Origin: Methanobrevibacter sp.
GTDB lineage: Archaea > Methanobacteriota > Methanobacteria > Methanobacteriales > Methanobacteriaceae
DNA: 45,193 nucleotides
Direction: 5' to 3'
NCBI GenBank assembly: GCA_017434555.1
Contig: JAFRFB010000042.1
Span: 1 to 45,193, forward strand
Of this stretch, positions 26,732-32,960 are shown one piece after another (position 1 is the stretch's first letter; every line of letters starts with the position of its first letter). Made by a program: the position numbers and the translations under genes. The notes beneath the pieces are model-generated. The model did not search any database, was not told the DNA's origin, and saw only the letters and a list, made by a program, of their open reading frames with translations.

Positions 26732-27010
26732 TCACTCACTCCTGTTTTTCCTGAATCCTACAATGTAGGCTTCTCCTCTTATGAACTTGATTAAACCGAT
26801 ATCTCCTTCAGTTGCATATTGAATTAATGACAATAGCTTATCATGTATTATTGTTTGGTATGCTTTTTTACCACCATCCACCAATACGATGCCATCATCG
26901 TCAACGTAGAGGATGACTTGTTTGATATCTTCTTTGGCAACCTTGATTTCTCCGCTGTGGGTAAGGATGCCGTGATAGTTGTTTTCAAACTGATTGGCGG
27001 TTGCATTCAT
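26732..27010 (-). CDS. Small hypothetical protein
   Basis: A 92-aa protein, beta-rich (DIKQVILYVDDDGIVLVDGG, then GLIKFIRGEAYIVGF). The start at 27010 overlaps the stop of the 36-aa gene (ATGA), so translation is probably coupled. No family is recognised and no membrane segment is seen. It is the third gene of the early operon. Confidence 0.6.
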   Translation of the reverse strand: MNATANQFENNYHGILTHSGEIKVAKEDIKQVILYVDDDGIVLVDGGKKAYQTIIHDKLLSLIQYATEGDIGLIKFIRGEAYIVGFRKNRSE

Positions 27011-27117
27011 CTCATTTCACTCCAGTTGTAGTTTTTATCAATCACGACCATTATGTGTTCCCAGATGTCCTTGGGAACCATGACATATGGCTTTCCGTTA
27101 ACGTTTTTCTCCATCAT
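27007..27117 (-). CDS. 36-aa microprotein
   Basis: The frame begins at the ATG at 27117 (a second ATG is at 27114) behind AGAGGT, and ends with TGA overlapping the next ATG. The peptide MMEKNVNGKPYVMVPKDIWE continues with HIMVVIDKNYNWSEMR. The pattern VNGKPYVMVPKDIW resembles the start of small AbrB/ribbon-type or phage helper peptides, but this is weak. The good ribosome site and ATGA overlap are the main support. Confidence 0.5.
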   Translation of the reverse strand: MMEKNVNGKPYVMVPKDIWEHIMVVIDKNYNWSEMR

Positions 27118-27140
27118 TTCTAGACCTCTCCTGTGCTGTG

Positions 27141-27299
27141 TTAATCCAGTTTCATTATCTTTATTCTGTATGACTCGAAGAATTCCCTTTCATTGCGGAT
27201 GTTTTCTGTTTCCTGAATCTCTGCAATTGTCTCTTCAAGTGCCCTGAAGTTATTGAAAATAATTATTTCTCTCATCCGGGTTTTTATTGCTTCACACAT
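27141..27299 (-). CDS. Small basic hypothetical protein (first gene of early operon)
   Basis: A 52-aa protein from the ATG at 27299 (MCEAIKTRMREIIIF), which has AGGAG about 9 nt before it; upstream ATGs at 27308 or 27338 sit on or before that site. It seems fully helical and charged (RALEETIAEIQETENIRNER). It is the first visible gene behind the promoter at 27457-27474, with a leader of about 140 nt. Function unknown. Confidence 0.5.
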   Translation of the reverse strand: MCEAIKTRMREIIIFNNFRALEETIAEIQETENIRNEREFFESYRIKIMKLD

Positions 27300-27456
27300 T
27301 TTGTGCATCTCCTTTTGCCTTATGTGGCGTATGATCAACAGTCAAAAACACAATATGGGTCGGAAGTATTTGAAAATAAAAATAGCATGTTTGTAACATT
27401 AATTTTTCCGATATTTACCGAATATTTAGAATAGAATAAGTTTTTTGATTAAAATG

Positions 27457-27474
27457 TATAAATCTTTATATATT
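27457..27474 (-). promoter_or_regulatory. Early-operon promoter with shared 18-bp element
   Basis: On the minus strand AATATATAAAG (27474-27464), preceded by AAGG, forms a TATA/BRE pair. The plus-strand sequence TATAAATCTTTATATATT is identical to that at 9870-9887. Downstream, two related direct repeats (CCGATATTTA and CCGAATATTT, near 27407-27425) could be operators. Confidence 0.55.
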
Positions 27475-28014
27475 CCTTAAAATATACTAGATATTGGGTT
27501 AAGTTTTGGAAAAGTATTAATTTTTAACAAAGTTTGTCGGCTCTGTTTAATTATTTTTATTTTTCTTACTTGCCCACTTGTGTTATACTTCTTTTTTTAT
27601 GATCTTTTGTTTATCACTGCTTTTTTGATATTTTTACCTCCATATATTGAGTTTCACGCATCACCAAGAAAAAGTTGTACGAGTGGGAAAAATTGTTCCC
27701 ACTTCGTAAAATTGACCTCACTCGGTAATGGCTGTTTTTAAGGTATATCATTTTATGTATTTAAACATTGCTATTGGGGTTTCAATAGTCGTTTGTTCAG
27801 GATTTTTGAAAATTATTGTGTCCTTAAGCCTTGTATTTTTGGAAAATTTAGTAAACAATTCAACATCGAAATATGCTGAAAAACCTAGAATGTATAATAT
27901 GAAAATTTGTGATTTGGCATAATTTCGGGGTCATGAAAATATTCATTACCTCAAACTTAAAGGATGTTATTATTCAAATAAAAAATAGCTATTGAATCTG
28001 CTGGGATGGATTTG
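27475..28014. other. Gene-poor gap
   Basis: No credible gene is seen in these 540 bp. A 64-codon open frame at 27728-27922 lacks a ribosome site and looks accidental. The stretch holds one palindrome (27682-27703), several T-rich runs, and AATAGCTATT at 27984-27993 just before repeat element B. Confidence 0.5.
27682..27703. repeat. AGTGGGA palindrome, copy X
   Basis: The 7-bp arms AGTGGGA/TCCCACT enclose an 8-nt loop AAAATTGT. The same 6+8+6 palindrome with a related loop and right flank (CCCACTT then CGT-AAATT) recurs at 31358-31377 behind the integrase gene. Confidence 0.55.
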
Positions 28015-28119
28015 ACATTAACAGTAACGTTTCCTGAACTGGAATTGGATTTTATGCTGAAGTATATATGAATCAGTTTGTAAAAGAAGTTTTGAATAGC
28101 CAAACCCAATCGTTAATGT
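28015..28119 (+). repeat. ~105-bp intergenic element, copy B
   Basis: It is bounded by ACATTAAC (28015-28022) and GTTAATGT (28112-28119); the perfect arm extends to 10 bp, TGACATTAAC/GTTAATGTCA. The right half (TATATATG, GTTTGTAAAAGAAGTTTT, GAATAGCCAAACCC) aligns with copy C at roughly three of four positions. It lies 80 bp before the TfoX-like gene. Confidence 0.6.
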
Positions 28120-28199
28120 CACTATTAATTTTGCAAACCATTAACTATAAATCTTAAAAATGCTAAATTTCTTAAAGAGATAATTTGGAGGTATTGAAA

Positions 28200-28454
28200 A
28201 TGGGTGAACTTTCTAAACTTCCCAATATTGGCAAAGTGGTTGAAGAACAATTGAATGAAGTTGGAATAAACACTGTTGATGAGCTGATTGATATTGGCAG
28301 TAAAGAAGCATGGCTGAAAATTAAAGAAGTAGATGACAGTGTATGCATAAACAGATTGATGGCATTTGAAGGAGCTATACAGAATATTCGTTGGCATGAT
28401 TTGTCTGACGAGGATAAAAATAATTTAAAAGAGTTTTATAATAACTTTAAATAA
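28200..28454 (+). CDS. TfoX C-terminal-domain protein
   Basis: An 84-aa protein consisting of only the TfoX/Sxy C-terminal domain, a helix-hairpin-helix-like fold: LSKLPNIGKVVEEQLNEVGI, then TVDELIDIGSKEAW, and a C-terminal LSDEDKNNLKEFYNNF. In bacteria TfoX takes part in competence regulation; stand-alone C-terminal domains in archaea have no known role. GGAGGT at 28187-28192 decides the ATG at 28200. It is followed after 13 bp by a GNAT gene, so the two form an operon inside the cassette bracketed by elements B and C. Confidence 0.8.
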   Translation: MGELSKLPNIGKVVEEQLNEVGINTVDELIDIGSKEAWLKIKEVDDSVCINRLMAFEGAIQNIRWHDLSDEDKNNLKEFYNNFK

Positions 28455-28467
28455 ATGGGATGATACT

Positions 28468-28947
28468 ATGGATGAATTTTCATTTAGATTTGCTGAAGAA
28501 AAAGACAGGGGTCTTATTCTGGAATTTATCAGAGAGTTGGCTGATTATGAAAAAATGCTGGATGAGGTTGTTGCTAGAGAAGAAGTATTGAGAGAATGGA
28601 TTTTTAATAAGAAAACTGCTGAAGTTATTTTTGTAATGGAGGATAGTGTTGAAGTCGGATTCGCCCTATTCTTTCATAACTTTTCAACATTCCTGGGAAA
28701 AGCAGGAATATATCTTGAAGACCTTTATGTTAAACCAGAATATCGTGGAAAAGGATATGGCAAGGCGTTAATCAAAAAGCTTGCCGAAATTGCTGTTGAA
28801 AGAGGCTGCGGCAGGTTGGAATGGTGGTGTCTTGACTGGAACAAAAGCAGCATAGACTTTTACTTATCTATTGGCGCAGAACCAATGGAAGACTGGACAG
28901 TATACCGGATTGCCGGAGATGTTTTAAATAACCTTGCCATTAAATAA
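28468..28947 (+). CDS. GNAT-family N-acetyltransferase
   Basis: A 159-aa protein. The acetyl-CoA-binding motif YVKPEYRGKGYGKALIKKLA (Q/RxxGxG/A type) lies near 90-110, preceded by the beta strand YLEDLYV, and NKSSIDFYLSIGAEPMEDW ends the fold. The FRFAEEKDRGLILEFIRELA start and ENFYxxxGA-like end are typical of the diamine/polyamine acetyltransferase-like branch. The substrate is not known; polyamines are one option. It is expressed with the TfoX-domain gene upstream. Confidence 0.85.
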   Translation: MDEFSFRFAEEKDRGLILEFIRELADYEKMLDEVVAREEVLREWIFNKKTAEVIFVMEDSVEVGFALFFHNFSTFLGKAGIYLEDLYVKPEYRGKGYGKALIKKLAEIAVERGCGRLEWWCLDWNKSSIDFYLSIGAEPMEDWTVYRIAGDVLNNLAIK

Positions 28948-28998
28948 CTTGTTCATTAATTATGGTTTTCATATTAATGAACCACGGACTAATCTAAT

Positions 28999-29042
28999 AA
29001 AATATTTTGTTAAGTATTTATATATGTATTAACAAATATTTT
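28999..29042 (+). promoter_or_regulatory. Inverted repeat around the TATA box of the ATPase gene
   Basis: The arms AAAATATTTTGTTAA (28999-29013) and TTAACAAATATTTT (29029-29042) are near-perfect inverted copies. The 15-nt loop contains the TATA box TTTATATAT (29018-29026). A repressor bound here would block transcription, so the ATPase gene may be autoregulated or controlled by an unseen factor. Confidence 0.55.
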
Positions 29043-29077
29043 ATTAACTAATATGTTCTAAAAGGAGGTAGTTGAAT

Positions 29078-30529
29078 ATGGATGACAAAACACAATTAAT
29101 TCTTAATTTCATAAATGAAAATAGCTCTAACATGCCTCACGTCCTAAAAGATAAATTAATCAATAATAATAAGAAATTAAACTGCAGATTTGAATTTGAT
29201 GAAATCAGGGAAAGTATTGATGATTTTATTGACGGTGATGAGTTAAACAGATTTATAGTACTGCCTGGAATTAGGGGTGTTGGAAAGACAACACTGCTTT
29301 ATCAGGCATACCACTATCTATTAAACAACAAACATATATTGCCCGAACAGATAATTTACCTGTCATGTGATGATTTAAACAATCTGGTTGACTGCAATAT
29401 AATGGAAATTGTTGACATCTATCTAAAAAATCAATTCAATACCAACTTAAGATTATTGGATAGGGAAATCTTCCTTTTAATCGATGAATCACAATACGAT
29501 AAAAACTGGGCAATGTCAGGTAAAATCATATACGACAGATCAGAAAAAATCTTCATGATATTCACAGGTTCATCAGCCCTAAATCTGGAATATAATGCAG
29601 ATGCAGCAAGAAGAATGTTTAAAAGAGTCATAACTCCTCTAAACTATAACGAACATGTGAAATTAAAATATAACTACTCCAACATAAATCTTGGAAATTC
29701 ATTGGTTGATCTGATTTTAAACGGCAATACTGAAAAAGCCATAAAATATGAAAACGAAGTCAATAGGGCATTAATCAATAATATCGAATACCCATCTAAC
29801 GATTGGGACGAATATTTAAGATACGGAGGATTCCCAATACTTGCACGCAAAATCGATTTCAGGAAACTGTCTGCAAATATTGTGGACATGGTTGAAAAAG
29901 TTGTAAATACGGACATGGTTGCCATTAAAAACTTCACTTTTGAAAACCAGACAAATTCAAACAGGATACTGAGATATCTGGCACTGCAAAATGCAGGAGA
30001 CCTCTCACAAAACAATTTAGCAAAATACCTGAAAACCTCACAGGCAAATGTAAAAAACATTTTAGACATCCTTGAAAAAACACATCTGATATTCTCCCTT
30101 GAAGCTTACGGAACATCATCCAAACGCACTAAAAAAACAAAAAAATATTACTTCGCAACCAGCAGTATTAGAAATGCACTATCCATAAAATCCGGAAACA
30201 CAATTAAAGACATAAAGCAATATGAAGGAATACTTTTAGAAAACCTAATAGCATCAATACTATTCAATCTCACACAAAGAGGAAATAATTATTTCACATT
30301 GTATTATGATGCCAACAAAAAGAAAAATGTTGATTTCATATTGCAGCAGGACTTTAAAAATCCAGTGCCCATTGAAGTAGGTCGTGGCAAAAAAGATAAA
30401 AAGCAGATTACTCACGCAATCAATAATTATGGCGCAGATTATGGAATTATTATCTCAGATACCACCAACAATATTGAAAAACAGGACAATATTATCTATA
30501 TTCCTCCAAAAACATTTTCATTTTTATGA
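29078..30529 (+). CDS. Archaeal-type ATPase with DUF4143-like C-terminus
   Basis: A 483-aa protein. Walker A GIRGVGKTT (64-72), Walker B FLLIDESQY (132-140) and sensor IFTGSSAL (161-168) define an AAA_14-like ATPase. A winged-helix region follows near 300 (LAKYLKTSQANVKNILDILE). The C-terminal domain (KKNVDFILQ, VPIEVGRGKKDKKQ) looks like the nuclease-fold DUF4143, with the last catalytic Lys position changed. AGGAGG at 29062-29068 sets the ATG at 29078. These ATPases are mobile, common in archaeal genomes, and of unclear function (possible defence or toxin-like role). Confidence 0.85.
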   Translation: MDDKTQLILNFINENSSNMPHVLKDKLINNNKKLNCRFEFDEIRESIDDFIDGDELNRFIVLPGIRGVGKTTLLYQAYHYLLNNKHILPEQIIYLSCDDLNNLVDCNIMEIVDIYLKNQFNTNLRLLDREIFLLIDESQYDKNWAMSGKIIYDRSEKIFMIFTGSSALNLEYNADAARRMFKRVITPLNYNEHVKLKYNYSNINLGNSLVDLILNGNTEKAIKYENEVNRALINNIEYPSNDWDEYLRYGGFPILARKIDFRKLSANIVDMVEKVVNTDMVAIKNFTFENQTNSNRILRYLALQNAGDLSQNNLAKYLKTSQANVKNILDILEKTHLIFSLEAYGTSSKRTKKTKKYYFATSSIRNALSIKSGNTIKDIKQYEGILLENLIASILFNLTQRGNNYFTLYYDANKKKNVDFILQQDFKNPVPIEVGRGKKDKKQITHAINNYGADYGIIISDTTNNIEKQDNIIYIPPKTFSFL

Positions 30530-30617
30530 ATGGTTGTTTGTGAGAATACTCTGTGTTTCCAACAATAACCATTGATAAAAATAATAGCTACTTTTTTTCT
30601 TTCAATTTAATAAGATG

Positions 30618-30734
30618 GATTAACATTAACATGGAGGATTTTGAAATAGAAGTCTAATTTCAAACCCACACATATATAGGAAACGGTTTCGAAAAGCAGT
30701 TTTTGAATGCCATACCCTGATGTTAATGTTAATC
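30618..30734 (+). repeat. ~107-bp intergenic element, copy C
   Basis: Perfect 15-bp terminal arms GATTAACATTAACAT / ATGTTAATGTTAATC lie at 30618-30632 and 30720-30734; the core ACATTAAC to GTTAATGT is 107 bp. The right half has CATATATAGG, GTTTCGAAAAGCAGTTTT and TGAATGCCATACCC, matching copy B. It follows the ATPase gene by about 90 bp. Confidence 0.65.
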
Positions 30735-30742
30735 AGAAATAA

Positions 30743-31279
30743 TCAGAATTCCCCAAATATGGCTTTGGCCTTTTCAGTCACTCTGACTATCTTTTCATTT
30801 TCATCTTCTGTTTTCACCCATTCGAGCAATCCCATCTCAATGAAATGCCTAAAATCAACTGAAGGGAATAGTGGTCTTATTCTTTCTTCCTCCGGAGCTT
30901 CAGGATACAATATTTCTCTTACATCTTCCATGTTCCATGTTTCACGTCTGGCTTCACGTTTCCACTTGTGAATTATACTGCAGGTTTCTTCTGAGATGAA
31001 TCCTTTTTCAAGGCCTTCCTCAATATCTGCAAATGAATCTGTAAGATAGAAATGAGCGTGGCCGGAAGAGAAACCATATTTTTGAACTCTTTCTTTTTGA
31101 GGTATTGAATGGAGGAATTTCGCAGCGTCTGCACGTGAACTTTCCCATGTCAATCCAGAGGTGTCATTCTCATCGGTAAAGTCAATTACGTATTCGTAAA
31201 TCCAATTCAATAGATTTTCATCAGTTTTCCGTATCATTGTTATACACCATTTTTTGTCGTTGGTGTTTAACTGTTTCAT
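30743..31279 (-). CDS. Hypothetical protein beside integrase
   Basis: A 178-aa protein from the ATG at 31279; a shorter start at 31237 (MIRKTDENLL) is supported by GGTGTA about 10 nt before it and may be the real one. It seems to be mostly helical and contains RADAAKFLHSIPQKERVQKY and a C-terminal winged-helix-like part (HFIEMGLLEWVKTEDENEKI, then VRVTEKAKAIF). No family is recognised. A 21-bp sequence upstream (31305-31325) is also found upstream of the integrase gene, so both may answer to one regulator; this protein itself could be that regulator. Confidence 0.65.
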   Translation of the reverse strand: MKQLNTNDKKWCITMIRKTDENLLNWIYEYVIDFTDENDTSGLTWESSRADAAKFLHSIPQKERVQKYGFSSGHAHFYLTDSFADIEEGLEKGFISEETCSIIHKWKREARRETWNMEDVREILYPEAPEEERIRPLFPSVDFRHFIEMGLLEWVKTEDENEKIVRVTEKAKAIFGEF

Positions 31280-31304
31280 CAAAATGCTATTTAATAAATG
31301 AGTG

Positions 31305-31325
31305 AGAGAGCATTTGATAACTATT
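31305..31325. repeat. 21-bp direct repeat, copy 1 (upstream of 178-aa gene)
   Basis: Starts AGAGAGCATTTG and ends TAACTATT, with one base between. It matches 32546-32566 at 19 of 21 positions in the same orientation. It lies 25 bp before the start codon of the minus-strand gene. Confidence 0.55.
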
Positions 31326-31344
31326 CGGTTTTAAAAATGTCATT

Positions 31345-31377
31345 AAAAAAAGAATATGTGGGATATATTGGTCCCAC
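31345..31377 (-). terminator. Integrase terminator, palindrome copy Y
   Basis: On the minus strand the hairpin GTGGGA/TCCCAC (31377-31358, 8-nt loop) is followed by a run of seven T (31350-31344) 7 nt later. It begins about 16 bp after the integrase stop and fits a terminator. The palindrome is also a second copy of the one at 27682-27703. Confidence 0.55.
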
Positions 31378-31393
31378 TTTTACGTTAAATTAC

Positions 31394-32512
31394 TCATTTG
31401 CCTTCTTCGGCCATCAGACGTGACTTGATATATTTCAGGTCATCTTCTATGTTTTCCACATGCTGACGGTAGTCCCTGTGTTCATTTTCAAGCTCGATGT
31501 ATTCCGGACTTTTGATGTCAATGGAGTTGACGTCCAGGTTAATAGTTAAGCAGTCCATGTGCTTGATGTATTCGGACCTTATGTTTTCCGGATTGTCAAA
31601 GAAATAGCTTTTCCTGACCTGGGTTTTAGATTTTCCCTGAAGGGCGTCTATGGTGTCCATGTCCAGTCCGCTTTCACGTAGCTGGCTTGCATGGAATTTT
31701 CTCATCATGTGGCTTCTAAAACGGCTGCTGTATCCGACCTTACCAAGTCCGAGCTGATTGTTTATTGCCCTGAACTTTTTGATGAATTCCTGTCCGCTGA
31801 TTTTAAACAGTGGTGAGTCCGGTTGAAGATATCTGTTTTCGCTTAAAAGGTAGTTGATTATTTCAACTGTTGCTTCAGGGCTGCAGCAGGTGTAATAATA
31901 CTTGTTTGTTTTCTGCCTTCTGAGATAAAACAGAGGAACGATTGTCTGATTGTCTTTCATCCTTTTGAGTGCTTCATAGATATCATCGCTTTTGTGGTAG
32001 ACTTCGGTTGCAGTGATGAAGTCTCCAACGGTGAGGTTCAGTGTTTCCATTCTTGCACATCCGGATGAGCTCATGAACAATATTATTGATCTCATGAGTG
32101 GAGCGGATATTTTCAAAGCTTTTTTGATTATTTCTTTGTCAGGCAAGTCTTTGAAGCTGATTACCACATCATCAATGTTTTTGTTGCTGATTGGTGGCAA
32201 TGGATGAATCTCTATTTCGAAATGCCTGTAGAATGCAAGCAGTTTGCTGAATCTACTTTTGGCTGTGGTGTATGCGTGTTTTTCGTACAGGTATGCCCTG
32301 AAGCCCAAAAGTCTTTTTCTCAGTGATCTGTATTTCCAACGTTTTCCTTCTTCCTCTTCTCTTTCCGCTTCATCAAGAAGTTCCACCATTGTCATGTCAT
32401 TGTAGGTGGCATATTCCTTGATGTAGATTCTGTAGGAATCAAGGGTGCTTTTTTTGAGATTCCTTGTGTTTCCAAAATAGGTGATGAGCTCGCTATCACT
32501 TTTCATAGTCAT
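31394..32512 (-). CDS. int: Tyrosine recombinase (integrase)
   Basis: A 372-aa protein. Catalytic residues expected of the family are present: R154 in SGCARMETL, Lys at 201/204 (RRQKTNKYYY), H268-x-x-R271 in HMMRKFH and the nucleophile Y303 in KSYFFDN. The usual GH(S/T) histidine appears as K294 (LQGKS), which occurs in some archaeal integrases. An N-terminal SAM-like binding domain (LKKSTLDSYRIYIKEYA) and a C-terminal coiled coil complete it. GGGGT precedes the ATG at 32512. It probably integrates the virus-derived element; the attachment site is not certain. Confidence 0.88.
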   Translation of the reverse strand: MTMKSDSELITYFGNTRNLKKSTLDSYRIYIKEYATYNDMTMVELLDEAEREEEEGKRWKYRSLRKRLLGFRAYLYEKHAYTTAKSRFSKLLAFYRHFEIEIHPLPPISNKNIDDVVISFKDLPDKEIIKKALKISAPLMRSIILFMSSSGCARMETLNLTVGDFITATEVYHKSDDIYEALKRMKDNQTIVPLFYLRRQKTNKYYYTCCSPEATVEIINYLLSENRYLQPDSPLFKISGQEFIKKFRAINNQLGLGKVGYSSRFRSHMMRKFHASQLRESGLDMDTIDALQGKSKTQVRKSYFFDNPENIRSEYIKHMDCLTINLDVNSIDIKSPEYIELENEHRDYRQHVENIEDDLKYIKSRLMAEEGK

Positions 32513-32545
32513 ATATACTACCCCTTACTAAATTCAATTTTGCCA

Positions 32546-32566
32546 AGAGAGCATTTGGTAAGTATT
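32546..32566. repeat. 21-bp direct repeat, copy 2 (upstream of integrase)
   Basis: The partner of 31305-31325: AGAGAGCATTTG, one variable base, TAAGTATT. It lies 34 bp before the integrase start codon. A shared operator, or a recombination site on each side of the integrase gene, would explain it. Confidence 0.55.
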
Positions 32567-32603
32567 AAAAATTATTAAAAATCTATGAAAAATGCGTGAC
32601 AGT

Positions 32604-32730
32604 AGTATGGCTTTAATCAAAAAGTGTACGATAATATGGCATATCCATACTTGACATGATATTTTATCCTAGACTTTTTTAATAAAATGCTTATATAAAA
32701 TTTAGTCATAACAAATATATTAAATTTGTT
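32604..32730. promoter_or_regulatory. Palindromes upstream of integrase
   Basis: TATGG-N5-CCATA (32635-32649) has a third half site AGTATGG at 32604-32610. AACAAAT-N7-ATTTGTT lies at 32710-32730. The rest of the 448-bp gap between the integrase and the FUSC gene shows no gene. Operator roles are inferred. Confidence 0.45.
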
Positions 32731-32960
32731 AATATGAAAATAATAATGCTTTCAAAAACTTTGTTGATGTTGTAAATCTTTGAATGTTTAGAAAAGTCTA
32801 ATGCATAACATAATTTAGCGGTTTGGATAATCTGCATATTGCCATTAATTAGGCAAATGAGAATTTATTGGTTAGCCACTTTTATGTTTTTTGTTCATAG
32901 AAATAATTATTATATTCTTTAATTAAATATATTTTTAAGAAAAATATTGGATAGTGAATT

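Noticed and set aside
27728-27922. 64-codon gene in the gene-poor gap
   Set aside because: It has no ribosome site, biased AT-rich composition and no resemblance to a protein; probably accidental.
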